Assembly: GCF_013149295.1 (NCBI RefSeq)
Contig: NZ_JABGCB010000007.1
Location: 124,001-188,000 of the forward strand
Origin: Novosphingobium sp. SG751A
GTDB lineage: Bacteria; Pseudomonadota; Alphaproteobacteria; Sphingomonadales; Sphingomonadaceae
Length of the DNA stretch: 64,000 nucleotides
Reading direction: 5' to 3'
In this document: positions 1 to 8,593 of the stretch, piece by piece
How positions within the stretch are numbered: the stretch's first letter is position 1
Layout: each line of letters opens with the position of its first letter
Notes under the pieces: model-generated
The model's database searches: none
What the model was told of the DNA's origin: nothing
Seen by the model: the letters and a program-made list of their open reading frames with translations, nothing else
Program-made: the position numbers and the translations under genes

Positions 1-1182
1 ACCAGCTTTGCTGCCAAGGATCTGTTCGATGTGGCGGGCCATGTCACGCTGGCCGGATCCAAGATCAATGCCGACGATGGCCGGATCGCCGCGCAGGACG
101 CCACGCTGGTGGCGCGGCTGAAGGCGGCCGGGTGCCGGTTGGTCGGCATGACCAACATGGACGAATATGCCTATGGTTTCGCCACGGAAAACAGCCATTA
201 CGGCACCACCCGCAACCCCCATGACCCCACGCGCATCGCAGGCGGTTCCTCGGGCGGTTCGGCGGCGGCGGTGGCGGCGGGGCTGGTCGATGTTGCGCTG
301 GGCTCGGACACCAACGGCTCGATCCGGGTGCCCGCCTCGCTCTGCGGGGTTTACGGCCTGAAACCCACCTTTGGCCGCCTGTCGCGCGCGGGGGTCTATC
401 CCTTTGTTCACAGCCTCGATCATGCCGGATTGTTTGCCCGGACCCCGGCGATGCTGGCGGCGGCCTATGACGCGGTGCAGGGCCCCGACCCGCGAGATCC
501 GGCGCAAGACCAGCGCCCCGCCGAACCGATTGTGCTGAGCTCCGACATGGCGCCGCTGCGCGTGGGCATGCTGCGCGGATTTTTCGCAACCGGCGCCGCG
601 CCCGAGGCCCATGCCGCGCTGGCCCATGTGGTCGATGGTCTGGCCGCGCTGGGCTGCGCCATCGCCCCCGCCCTGCTGCCCGGCGCCAGTCAGGCGCGCT
701 CGGCCGCCTTTTGCATGACCGCGATGGAGGGGGGCAGCCTGCACCGCGCCGATCTGATGACGCGGCCGATGGATTTTGACCCCGCCGTGCGCGACCGGAT
801 GCTGGCCGGATTGCTGATGCCCGCTGATCTGCTGCTGGCCGCGCGGCGGGTGCGGCGGATTGTTGCCGCGTCTGCGCGCGCGCTGTTTGCCGATTTCGAC
901 CTGCTGCTCTCCCCCGCCACGCCATGCAGCGCCCCGCGCATCGGCGAACCCACCATTGAGATCGAGGGCCGTCCGGTTCCCGTCCGTGCCAATCTGGGCA
1001 TGTTCTGCCAACCGATCAGCTTTATCGGCCTGCCCGCGATCTCCGTCCCCGCTTTGGCAAACACGCCTTTGCCCATCGGGGTGCAGATGATCGCGCCCGC
1101 ATGGGCCGAGGCGCGCCTGATCCACACCGCCCACCACCTTCACCGCGCCGGGATCACCGGCACCACAGGAACCGCCCCATGA
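1..1182 (+). CDS. AtzE/HpxY-like amidase, 5' end truncated by window edge
   Basis: Amidase-signature hydrolase open from base 1, so the N-terminus lies outside the window. The Ser-cisSer-Lys triad is visible: the Lys in [10 protein letters not shown], the cis-Ser in the Gly/Ser-rich [14 protein letters not shown], and the nucleophile Ser in [12 protein letters not shown]. AtzE-type amidases (1-carboxybiuret hydrolase; HpxY in Klebsiella purine clusters) share these motifs and sit beside HpxW and HpxZ, as here. The usual partner AtzG/HpxX (a short DUF4089 protein) would lie upstream, out of view. The stop overlaps the next start as ATGA. The family is certain; the substrate (an oxalurate- or carboxybiuret-like ureide) is inferred from neighbours. 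GatA is unlikely because GatB and GatC are absent. Confidence 0.85.
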   Translation, partial: TSFAAKDLFDVAGHVTLAGSKINADDGRIAAQDATLVARLKAAGCRLVGMTNMDEYAYGFATENSHYGTTRNPHDPTRIAGGSSGGSAAAVAAGLVDVALGSDTNGSIRVPASLCGVYGLKPTFGRLSRAGVYPFVHSLDHAGLFARTPAMLAAAYDAVQGPDPRDPAQDQRPAEPIVLSSDMAPLRVGMLRGFFATGAAPEAHAALAHVVDGLAALGCAIAPALLPGASQARSAAFCMTAMEGGSLHRADLMTRPMDFDPAVRDRMLAGLLMPADLLLAARRVRRIVAASARALFADFDLLLSPATPCSAPRIGEPTIEIEGRPVPVRANLGMFCQPISFIGLPAISVPALANTPLPIGVQMIAPAWAEARLIHTAHHLHRAGITGTTGTAP

Positions 1183-2513
1183 GCCTCACGTCCACGCTCG
1201 ACCGCCATTTCGCGCTTTCCGAAAGGGGCACCTCGATCCGCACCGAGGTGCTGGCGGGGGCAACGACTTTCCTGACCATGGCCTATATCATTCTGGTCAA
1301 TCCTTCGATTTTGGGGCTGGCCGGAATGCCGGTGGCGGGCGTTGCGGCGGCAACGTGTTTTGCCGCCGGTTTTGCCAGCATCCTGATGGGCACCATCGCC
1401 AACACGCCGCTGGCCCTCGCGCCGGGCATGGGGCTCAACGCCTATTTCAGCTTTACCGTGGTCCAGTCGATGCATGTGCCATGGCCCGTTGCGCTGGGCT
1501 GCGTGTTTGTTTCAGGGGCAATTTTCCTGATCCTGACGCTGGCGGGGATACGCCAGATGATCGTGGCGGCGATTCCGGCCCATCTGTTCGCGGCGGTGGC
1601 GGCGGGCATCGGCCTGTTCATCGGGCTGATTGGCCTCAAAAACGGCGGCCTTGTGGTCAACAGCCCGGCCACAGGTCTGGCGCTGGGCAATCTGCATGAG
1701 AGCGGGCCGATCCTTGCGATTATCGGCCTTGTGCTGGTGGTGGCGCTGCATGTGTGGCGGGTGAATGCGGCGATCCTGATCGCGATTGCGGCCACGACGG
1801 TTCTGGCATGGATCGTGGGCGCGGTCAGTTTCGATGTGAAACCCTATTCCATCGCCGCCATGACCGAGACGGTGGGCAAGCTCGACCTTGGCGGCGTGTT
1901 CGGCTTTGGCGGCAAGGCGGGGTTGGGGATTTTCGAGATCCTGTTCGTGTTCCTGTTCGTCGATCTGTTTGACAATCTGGGCACGCTGATGGCGGTCACG
2001 CGCCGCGCGGGCCTGATCGAACCGGCGGGCAATATTCCGGGGCTTAACCGGATGCTGGTGGCCGATTCGCTGGCCACGATGGTGGGCGCGGTGGCGGGCA
2101 CATCCACCGTCACCTCCTATGTCGAAAGCGCCAGCGGGGTCGAGGTCGGCGGGCGCACGGGCCTGACCGCGATCATCACCGGCGTGCTGTTTCTGGCCGC
2201 AATGTTTGTCGCTCCCTATGCGCAACTGGTGCCCAGCGCGGCCACCGCGCCCGCGCTGATCCTTGTCGGCGCGCTGATGATGGTGCCGCTCTCCGATGTG
2301 GAATGGACCGATCCGGAGGCCGCGATTCCCGCCTTTCTGACGCTGGTGGGCATTCCTTTCACCTTTTCCATCGCCAATGGTCTGGCGCTGGGCATTGCGG
2401 CCCATGCGCTGATCAAGCTGGTGCGCGGCAAGATAACGCAGAAGGACTGGCTGCTGCTGGTGCTGGCGGGGCTGTTTATCGCGCGCTTCGTCTGGCTGAC
2501 GGGGGCGGCGTGA
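1179..2513 (+). CDS. NCS2-family purine permease (AzgA/GhxP-like)
   Basis: A 444-residue polytopic membrane protein. The N-terminus carries the AzgA-subfamily pattern: LSERGTSIRTEVLAG, then TTFLTMAYIILVNP, then an APGMGLNAYF segment. A later loop reads FVDLFDNLGTLMAV, and TSTVTSYVESASGVE contains conserved polar residues of the permease core. AzgA-type carriers import adenine, guanine and hypoxanthine by proton symport, which fits the deaminases and XDH encoded downstream. The ATG at 1179 overlaps the amidase stop; longer upstream starts would read into the amidase gene in another frame. The exact base specificity cannot be read from sequence. Confidence 0.9.
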   Translation: MSLTSTLDRHFALSERGTSIRTEVLAGATTFLTMAYIILVNPSILGLAGMPVAGVAAATCFAAGFASILMGTIANTPLALAPGMGLNAYFSFTVVQSMHVPWPVALGCVFVSGAIFLILTLAGIRQMIVAAIPAHLFAAVAAGIGLFIGLIGLKNGGLVVNSPATGLALGNLHESGPILAIIGLVLVVALHVWRVNAAILIAIAATTVLAWIVGAVSFDVKPYSIAAMTETVGKLDLGGVFGFGGKAGLGIFEILFVFLFVDLFDNLGTLMAVTRRAGLIEPAGNIPGLNRMLVADSLATMVGAVAGTSTVTSYVESASGVEVGGRTGLTAIITGVLFLAAMFVAPYAQLVPSAATAPALILVGALMMVPLSDVEWTDPEAAIPAFLTLVGIPFTFSIANGLALGIAAHALIKLVRGKITQKDWLLLVLAGLFIARFVWLTGAA

Positions 2514-4090
2514 TGCAGACCGTTCGGGGCGAAGGGGGCATGGTCACCGCGCCCCATTATCTGGCCAGCAGGGCGGGCCTGTCGGTCTTGCGGGATGGCG
2601 GCACGGCGGTGGAGGCCTGCGTGGCGGCGGCGGCGGCTTTGGCAGTTGTCTATCCGCATATGACCGGGATCGGGGGCGATGGCTTCTGGGTGATCCGCGA
2701 GGCGGACGGACGGGTCCATGGCGTCCATGGCTGCGGCGGCGCGGCGGAAAGGGCCGATCTTGCGCTCTATGCGGGCCTTGACGCCGTGCCGTGGCGCGGG
2801 CCGCTGGCGGCCAATACTGTGGCGGGCACGATCAGCGGATGGCAGGCGGCGCTGGAAAGCGATGACGGATCATTGCCATTGGAGCGCCTGCTGCGTGATG
2901 CCATCGCCCATGCCGAGGCGGGCGTGGCGGTGACGCAAGGCGGGGCGGAGATTGCCGCCGCCAAGGGGCCGGAATTGCGCATCCAGCCGGGCGCCTATGC
3001 CTCCGTGTTCGAGCCCGATGGTCGCCCCCTGCGCGAGGGGGATCTTTTGCGCCAGCCCTTGCTGGCCAAGACCCTGCGCCGCCTGTGCGAGGAAGGTCTG
3101 GAGAGTTTCTATCGTGGTCCTCTTGCCGCCGATATTGCCTCGGATCTGGCCGCGCTGGGCAGCCCGGTTGCGGCCTCCGACCTTGCCGCGCATTGCGCCA
3201 CACGCCCAGCCCCGCCGCATGTGCGGACCAGCCGCGCCGCGCTGTATAATGCCGCTCCGCCGACGCAAGGGACGGCATCGCTGCTGATCCTCGCCCTGTT
3301 CGACCGGTTGCAGGCGGGTGCGATGGACGGTTTCGACCATATTCACGGCCTTGTCGAGGCGACCAAACAGGCCTTTCTCTGGCGCGACCGCCATTGCGGC
3401 GATCCGCAATATATGGAGAGCGATCCGCAGGCCCTGCTGGATGATCCCGCCACGCTGGACGCGATGGCCGCGCGCATCGATCCGGCGCGCGCCCTGCCTT
3501 GGCCCCAACCCAGCCAGTGGGGCGACACCTGCTGGTTCGGCGCCGCCGACGGAAGGGGGCAGGTCGTCTCCTGCATTCAAAGCACCTATTTCGAATTTGG
3601 CTCGGGGCTGGTTTTGCCGGGCACCGGCATCACATGGCAGAACCGGGGCGCTTCCTTCCGTCTGGCGCCGGGCGGATGGAATGCGCTCAAACCCTTTCGC
3701 AAACCGTTCCACACGCTCAATCCCGCGCTGGCCCTGTTCGATGATGGCCGCGTGATGGCCTATGGCACGATGGGCGGCGAGGGCCAGCCCCAGACGCAGG
3801 CGGCGATCTTTTCCCGCTATGCCCGTTATGGCGCGGATTTGCAGGAGGCGATTTCCGCGCCCCGCTGGCTGCTGGGCCGGACATGGGGCGATCAAAGCAC
3901 CACGTTGAAGATCGAGGACGGCTTTGCACCCGAGGTCTATAACGCCTTGATCGCGGCGGGCCACGATGTCGAGCGTGTCGGAGCGATCACCGCGATGATG
4001 GGCCATGCGGGCGCGATTGTGCGCCACCCCGGCGGAGGGTTGGAAGGCGCCACCGACCCGCGCAGCGATGGCGAGGCGGCGGCATGCTAG
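2513..4090 (+). CDS. Gamma-glutamyltransferase-family Ntn hydrolase, HpxW-like (oxamate amidohydrolase candidate)
   Basis: A 525-residue GGT-family protein with the PHMTGIGGDGFW segment near residue 50 and the auto-cleavage site GDTCWFGAADG. Thr339 of that site is the expected catalytic nucleophile after self-processing. The usual signal peptide of periplasmic GGT is missing, so it is probably cytoplasmic. HpxW of Klebsiella is a GGT-fold enzyme shown to hydrolyse oxamate, and hpxW occurs with hpxY and hpxZ in purine clusters, as here. It starts at ATG 2513, overlapping the permease stop by one base (TGATG). A glutathione-specific GGT is possible but does not fit the context. Confidence 0.8.
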   Translation: MQTVRGEGGMVTAPHYLASRAGLSVLRDGGTAVEACVAAAAALAVVYPHMTGIGGDGFWVIREADGRVHGVHGCGGAAERADLALYAGLDAVPWRGPLAANTVAGTISGWQAALESDDGSLPLERLLRDAIAHAEAGVAVTQGGAEIAAAKGPELRIQPGAYASVFEPDGRPLREGDLLRQPLLAKTLRRLCEEGLESFYRGPLAADIASDLAALGSPVAASDLAAHCATRPAPPHVRTSRAALYNAAPPTQGTASLLILALFDRLQAGAMDGFDHIHGLVEATKQAFLWRDRHCGDPQYMESDPQALLDDPATLDAMAARIDPARALPWPQPSQWGDTCWFGAADGRGQVVSCIQSTYFEFGSGLVLPGTGITWQNRGASFRLAPGGWNALKPFRKPFHTLNPALALFDDGRVMAYGTMGGEGQPQTQAAIFSRYARYGADLQEAISAPRWLLGRTWGDQSTTLKIEDGFAPEVYNALIAAGHDVERVGAITAMMGHAGAIVRHPGGGLEGATDPRSDGEAAAC

Positions 4091-5310
4091 GCGGGGCCAG
4101 AGCGGTCACCCGATGCGAGGCTTTGGGTCGCGCGCCCTTTTCCGACATGGAGGGCGGACTGTACCGCGCATGGCTGACCCCCGCCTATCGCGCCGCGCGT
4201 GAGCAGCTGTCGGCATGGATGGTCGAGGCGGGGATGACCCCTCGCACCGACGCGGCGGCCAATCTGATCGGGCGCTATCCGGGCGCAGCGGATCTGCCCC
4301 CCCTCATCATCGCCAGCCATTTGGACAGCGTGCGTGATGGTGGGTTTTACGATGGGCCTTTGGGCATCATGCTGGGGGTTGAATGCGTGGCGGCGCTCTC
4401 GGCCTCCGGGCGGCATATGCCCTTTCCTATCGAGGTCATCGCCTTTGGCGACGAGGAGGGCAGCCGTTTTCCCGCCGCCATGCTGACCAGCAAGGCGGTG
4501 GCGGGGGCCCTGGATGGCGTGCCCGACATGGCCGATGCCAAGGGCGTCACGCTGGCGCAGGCTCTGGCCGAATATGGCCTTTCGCCCGATGGGCTGAGCG
4601 GCGCGCGGCACCCCGGCGCGCTGGCTTATCTGGAGGCGCATATCGAGCAAGGCCCGGTGCTGGAGGCCGAGGGTCTTGCGCTGGGCGTCGTCACCGGGAT
4701 TGCCGCGCAATTGCGCTACGGCATGGTGGTGCGCGGCCTGGCGGGCCATGCGGGGACAAGTTCGATGCCGCTGCGCCGCGATGCGCTGGCCGGGGCGGCG
4801 GAAATGGTGCTGGCGGTGGAAAGCATCGCGCGCGCGGATGAAAGCGATCTGGTCGCCACGGTGGGCCGGATCGAGGCAATGCCGGGCGCGGCCAATGTCA
4901 TTGCAGGCGAGGTGCGCTTTACGCTCGATGTGCGTTCGGGCGATGCGGCGCGGCGCAACCGGGCGGCTGAGCAGATCCTCGACGCGCTGGTCGATATTGC
5001 CGATGCGCGCGGTCTGGATTTTGAATTTGAGCGGGTCCACGATCTGCCCGCCAGCCCATGCGACGGGCGGCTGATGGATCTGCTGGAGGAGGCGCTGGTG
5101 GAAAACGGCCATGCTGCGCGGCGGCTGGTGTCGGGGGCGGGGCATGATGCGATGGTGATGGCGCAATTGTGCCCCACCGCGATGCTGTTCATCCGTTGCC
5201 GCGACGGGATCAGCCACAATCCGGCCGAGCATGTCGAACCTGCAGATGCCGAGGCGGCGCTTTCCGTGATGCTGGGCTTTATCGAGAAATTGGGAGCGAC
5301 CTATGCTTGA
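4084..5310 (+). CDS. M20-family Zn-dependent amidohydrolase (allantoate amidohydrolase type)
   Basis: A 408-residue M20/Zn-dependent hydrolase of the AllC/HyuC/HpxK group. Metal-site motifs are ASHLDSVRDGG (His and Asp), YDGPLGIMLGVE, FGDEEGSRFPA, EAHIEQGP and, near the C-terminus, ISHNPAEHVEP. LAGHAGTSSMPLRRDAL is the dimerisation-domain signature of this group. In purine degradation, AllC-type enzymes turn allantoate into ureidoglycine or ureidoglycolate, CO2 and NH3. PuuE just downstream would supply allantoate, and the adjacent PucG-type aminotransferase would use ureidoglycine. Beta-ureidopropionase is the main alternative, but no pyrimidine genes are present. The start overlaps the HpxW-like stop by seven bases. 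Confidence 0.85.
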   Translation: MLGGARAVTRCEALGRAPFSDMEGGLYRAWLTPAYRAAREQLSAWMVEAGMTPRTDAAANLIGRYPGAADLPPLIIASHLDSVRDGGFYDGPLGIMLGVECVAALSASGRHMPFPIEVIAFGDEEGSRFPAAMLTSKAVAGALDGVPDMADAKGVTLAQALAEYGLSPDGLSGARHPGALAYLEAHIEQGPVLEAEGLALGVVTGIAAQLRYGMVVRGLAGHAGTSSMPLRRDALAGAAEMVLAVESIARADESDLVATVGRIEAMPGAANVIAGEVRFTLDVRSGDAARRNRAAEQILDALVDIADARGLDFEFERVHDLPASPCDGRLMDLLEEALVENGHAARRLVSGAGHDAMVMAQLCPTAMLFIRCRDGISHNPAEHVEPADAEAALSVMLGFIEKLGATYA

Positions 5311-6541
5311 TCCGCTGCTCTTTGGCGAGATTGACCCGCCGCAGCGTCTGCTGATGGGGCCGGGGCCGGTCAATGCCCATCCGCGCGTGCTGCGCGCGAT
5401 GAGCGCGGATCTGCTGGGCCAGTTCGACCCGGAAATGACCGAATATATGAATCAGGTGATGGCGCTCTATCGCCCGCTCTTCGGCACGCAGAACCGCTGG
5501 ACCATGCTGGTGGACGGCACGGCGCGCGCGGGGATCGAGGCGGCGCTGGTCAGCATGATCCAGCCTGGCGAGACAGCGCTGGTGGTCAATTTCGGACGCT
5601 TCGGGCTGCTCTTGCAGGAGATCCTGACGCGGATCGGCGCAAGGTTTGAAACCGTCGATGCCCCATGGGGCGAGGTCGTGCCGATGGAGGCGATCCGGGA
5701 GGCCGCCCTGCGCGTCCGGCCCGCGCTGATTTGCAGCGTGCATGGCGATACGTCCACCACGATGGCCCAACCGCTCGATGGCCTTGGCGCGATCGCCCGC
5801 GAGGTCGGCGCGCTGACCTATATTGACGCCACGGCGACGATCGGCGGCATGGAAATCGCCGCCGACCGCTGGGGCGTCGATGTCATCACGGGGGGCCTGC
5901 AAAAATGCCTCGGCGGGCCGTCGGGCAGCGCGCCGATCACCATTTCGGACGCGGCGGCCGAGCGGATTTTCGCCCGCCGCCATGATGAAAAGGGCATTCG
6001 GGCGGCCGATGCCGTCGATGGCCAAGGGCCGCGCATCGGTTCGAACTATTTCGATCTGGCCATGGTGATGGATTACTGGAGCGAGAAGCGGCTGAACCAT
6101 CACACCGAGGCGACGAGCATGCTTTATGGCGCACGGGAATGCGCGCGCGTGGCCTTGGGCGAAGGATTGGAGGCGCGATACCGCCGCCACCGCGCGGCGG
6201 GCGCGGCGATGAGCGCAGGACTGCGCGCGATGGGCCTGACGCTGTTTGGCGATGATGCCCACCGGATGACCAATGTGACAGGCGTTTACATCCCCGATGG
6301 CGTCGATGGAGAAGCGATCCGCCGCGCGATGCGCGAGCATTTCGAGATCGAGATCGGCACCGCCTTTGGCCCGCTGGCCGGGCGCATCTGGCGGATCGGG
6401 GCTATGGGCTATAATGCGATGAAGCATAAGGTGCTGATAACGCTGGCCGCGCTGGAGTCTTGCTTGAGCGCGCAAGGGTTCAGGCTGCCGATGGGGGCGG
6501 CTGTTCCTGCTGCGCTCTACGCATGGGACGATGCGCAATGA
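5303..6541 (+). CDS. pucG: Class V aminotransferase, (S)-ureidoglycine--glyoxylate aminotransferase type
   Basis: A 412-residue PLP-dependent class V aminotransferase of the alanine/serine-glyoxylate group. It starts with the RLLMGPGPVNAHPRVLRAM signature. SVHGDTSTTM contacts PLP, YIDATATIGG carries the PLP Asp, and GGLQKCLGGPSG contains the Schiff-base Lys (K201). PucG of Bacillus transfers the amino group of ureidoglycine to glyoxylate, giving oxalurate and glycine. The position directly after an allantoate-amidohydrolase-type gene supports that role over photorespiratory-type AGT. The product, oxalurate, would then need the HpxW/HpxY/HpxZ-like branch encoded in the same operon. The ATG overlaps the previous stop by eight bases. 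Confidence 0.82.
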   Translation: MLDPLLFGEIDPPQRLLMGPGPVNAHPRVLRAMSADLLGQFDPEMTEYMNQVMALYRPLFGTQNRWTMLVDGTARAGIEAALVSMIQPGETALVVNFGRFGLLLQEILTRIGARFETVDAPWGEVVPMEAIREAALRVRPALICSVHGDTSTTMAQPLDGLGAIAREVGALTYIDATATIGGMEIAADRWGVDVITGGLQKCLGGPSGSAPITISDAAAERIFARRHDEKGIRAADAVDGQGPRIGSNYFDLAMVMDYWSEKRLNHHTEATSMLYGARECARVALGEGLEARYRRHRAAGAAMSAGLRAMGLTLFGDDAHRMTNVTGVYIPDGVDGEAIRRAMREHFEIEIGTAFGPLAGRIWRIGAMGYNAMKHKVLITLAALESCLSAQGFRLPMGAAVPAALYAWDDAQ

Positions 6542-7431
6542 GCCGCGACCTGATCGGCTATGGCCCCACGCCTCCGGCGGCCCATTGGCCCGATGATGCG
6601 CGGGTCGCGGTCAATTTCGTCATCAATTATGAGGAAGGCGCGGAAAACAGCCCGCTTTACGGCGATGAACTGTCCGAAGGCTTCCTGTCCGACATGGTGG
6701 GCGCCGCGCGCCATCCGGCCCGCGCCATGGCTATGGAGAGCCTGTACGAATATGGCAGCCGCGCCGGTTTCTGGCGGCTCCACCGCCTGTTTACGGATCG
6801 CGCCGCGCCCGTCACCGTATTCGGCGTGGCCGCCGCCATGGAGCAGAACCCCGATGCGGTCGAGGCCATGCTGAAGGCCGATTGGGAGGTGGCCACCCAT
6901 GGCTATCGCTGGATCGACTATCAGACCATCGCCCCCGAAGTGGAGGCCGAACATATCGCCAGAGCCATCGCAGTCCACACGCGCCTGACCGGAGAGCGCC
7001 CGCTCGGCTGGTATCAGGGGCGCACCAGCCCCAACACCGCGCGCCTCGTCGCGCAGGAGGGCGGGTTTCTGTACGATGCCGATTCCTATGCCGACGATCT
7101 GCCCTATTGGGATGATAAGCACGGCAAAGCTCAGCTCATCGTGCCCTACAGCCTCGACGCCAATGACATGAAGATGGTCGCGCTCAACGGCTTTACCGAA
7201 GGCGAGCAGTTCTTTCGCTATCTGCGCGACACATTTGACCAATTGGCCGAAGAAGGCGGGCGGATGATGAGCATCGGCCTACACGGGCGCATCGCGGGGC
7301 GTCCGGGCCGGGCGCGGGCGGTGGCGCGTTTCCTCGACCATGTGATCGACAGCGGGGCGGCGTGGATCACCACAAGGCGCGAAATCGCCCGCCACTGGGT
7401 CGCCACCCACCCTTATGGAGGCGGCGCATGA
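6538..7431 (+). CDS. puuE: PuuE-type allantoinase
   Basis: A 297-residue protein of the polysaccharide-deacetylase fold, with the PuuE patterns VNFVINYEEGAENSPLYGD, FWRLHRLF, EVATHGYRWIDYQ, GWYQGRTSPNTARLV and DADSYADDLPYW. PuuE opens the allantoin ring to allantoate and is unrelated to the classical AllB amidohydrolase. It sits between the PucG-type and HpxZ genes, upstream of uraD and uraH, which make the allantoin. The start was taken as ATG 6538, overlapping the previous stop as ATGA. The longer reading from 6460 lies inside the aminotransferase gene and lacks family support. Confidence 0.92.
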   Translation: MSRDLIGYGPTPPAAHWPDDARVAVNFVINYEEGAENSPLYGDELSEGFLSDMVGAARHPARAMAMESLYEYGSRAGFWRLHRLFTDRAAPVTVFGVAAAMEQNPDAVEAMLKADWEVATHGYRWIDYQTIAPEVEAEHIARAIAVHTRLTGERPLGWYQGRTSPNTARLVAQEGGFLYDADSYADDLPYWDDKHGKAQLIVPYSLDANDMKMVALNGFTEGEQFFRYLRDTFDQLAEEGGRMMSIGLHGRIAGRPGRARAVARFLDHVIDSGAAWITTRREIARHWVATHPYGGGA

Positions 7432-7808
7432 CCATCGACGATCCGGTCCTGCTGGCCGAAGTCACGGCGGCGTTCCATCAATATGAGCGTGCGCTGATGG
7501 CGGATGATATTCCCGCGATGGACGCGCTGTTTCACGATGCGCCCACCACCAACCGCTATGGCGTGGGCGAGGTTCTCTACGGCATCGAGGAGATCCGCGC
7601 GTTTCGCCGTGGGCGTGGCGGATCGCCCCAACGCAGGCTGGGGCGCATCTCGATCACCACCTATGGCGATGCTTTCGCCACCGCCGATGCCGAATTCTGG
7701 CGCGAAGGCTCGGACCGGCGCGGGCGCCAGACCCAGGCCTGGGTCAAATTTCCGGATGGCTGGAAGGTCGTCTCGGCCCATGTCAGCATGGAAGGCCATA
7801 CGCATTGA
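7428..7808 (+). CDS. hpxZ: HpxZ-like protein (DUF3225, NTF2-like fold)
   Basis: A 126-residue small protein. VTAAFHQYERALMADDIPAMDALF, TTNRYGVGEVLYGIEEIRAFRR and RQTQAWVKFPDGWKVVSAHVSM (partly quoted by segment) are the HpxZ/SnoaL-like pattern. HpxZ is encoded with HpxW, HpxX and HpxY in allantoin clusters and is assigned to oxalurate catabolism, but its reaction is not established. Here it sits apart from the HpxW- and HpxY-like genes, embedded between puuE and uraD, which argues that the whole set is one pathway. The ATG at 7428 overlaps the puuE stop as ATGA. Confidence 0.85.
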   Translation: MTIDDPVLLAEVTAAFHQYERALMADDIPAMDALFHDAPTTNRYGVGEVLYGIEEIRAFRRGRGGSPQRRLGRISITTYGDAFATADAEFWREGSDRRGRQTQAWVKFPDGWKVVSAHVSMEGHTH

Positions 7809-8245
7809 CCGCCCTTTTCGAACATTCCCCATGGGTGGAAGCGCGCGCCGATGCCGCGCCATCATCGGGCGACCGCCATGCCGATCTGATGGCCGTGGTC
7901 CATGCCGCCAGCCGCGCCGAGCAATTGGCCCTGATCCGCGCCCATCCCGAACTGGCGGGCAAGGCGGCGATTGACGGCACATTGACGCCGGCCAGCGCCG
8001 CCGAACAAGCCAGCGCCGGGCTGGACCGTTTGACGCCGGAGGAATTTGCCCGCTTCCATGCGCTCAACGCGGCCTATCGCGCGGCCCATGACATGCCTTT
8101 CATCATCTGCGTGCGGCTGACCGACAAGGCTGGTATATTGGCCGCGATGGAGGAGCGCGCAGCCCACGATACAGAGACGGAAATCGCCGTCGCGCTGGCC
8201 GAAATCGGTAGAATCACGAAATTGCGGCTGGAGGATCAGCCATGA
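7805..8245 (+). CDS. uraD: OHCU decarboxylase (UraD), short N-terminus, TTG start
   Basis: A 146-residue protein matching 2-oxo-4-hydroxy-4-carboxy-5-ureidoimidazoline decarboxylase, which forms S-allantoin after HIU hydrolase. Motifs: [11 protein letters not shown] near the N-terminus, [12 protein letters not shown] with the catalytic His, [14 protein letters not shown] and [10 protein letters not shown]. Family members usually carry roughly 20 more residues before FEHSPW. Here the only in-frame start is TTG at 7805, which overlaps the hpxZ stop (TTGA). The missing helix may be dispensable, or the true start may be a rarer codon inside hpxZ. uraH follows with an ATGA overlap. Confidence 0.9.
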   Translation: MTALFEHSPWVEARADAAPSSGDRHADLMAVVHAASRAEQLALIRAHPELAGKAAIDGTLTPASAAEQASAGLDRLTPEEFARFHALNAAYRAAHDMPFIICVRLTDKAGILAAMEERAAHDTETEIAVALAEIGRITKLRLEDQP

Positions 8246-8592
8246 GCAGCCTTTCGACCCATGTTCTCGACACGATGCACGGCGCGCCCGCCGCAGGCAT
8301 GGCGGTGCGGCTGACCGGGCCCCATGGACTGGCGGCGCAGGGGGTGACCAATGAGGACGGGCGTGTGGCCAATCTGGCGCCGGCCGATCTGGCGCCGGGG
8401 CGCTATCGCCTGAGCTTTGCCGTGGCGGATTATTTCCGGGGCCGGGGCGTGGCCCTGCCCGATCCGCCGTTTCTGGACGAAGTTTCCATCGATTTCGGCA
8501 TAGCCCAAAGCAGCGGGTCGGAACGCGGCGGGCATTACCATGTGCCGCTGCTCGTCTCACCATTTTCCTATTCCACCTATCGCGGGAGTTGA
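8242..8592 (+). CDS. uraH: 5-hydroxyisourate hydrolase (transthyretin-like)
   Basis: A 116-residue HIU hydrolase. It begins [18 protein letters not shown], with the conserved His of the N-terminal motif, has [12 protein letters not shown] in the middle, [16 protein letters not shown] near the end, and closes with the signature YRGS. It hydrolyses 5-hydroxyisourate to OHCU, the substrate of UraD encoded just upstream. The size is typical. The ATG at 8242 overlaps the uraD stop. The enzyme that makes its substrate, a urate oxidase (HpxO, PuuD or uricase type), is not encoded in this window. Confidence 0.95.
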   Translation: MSSLSTHVLDTMHGAPAAGMAVRLTGPHGLAAQGVTNEDGRVANLAPADLAPGRYRLSFAVADYFRGRGVALPDPPFLDEVSIDFGIAQSSGSERGGHYHVPLLVSPFSYSTYRGS

Positions 8593-8593
8593 G

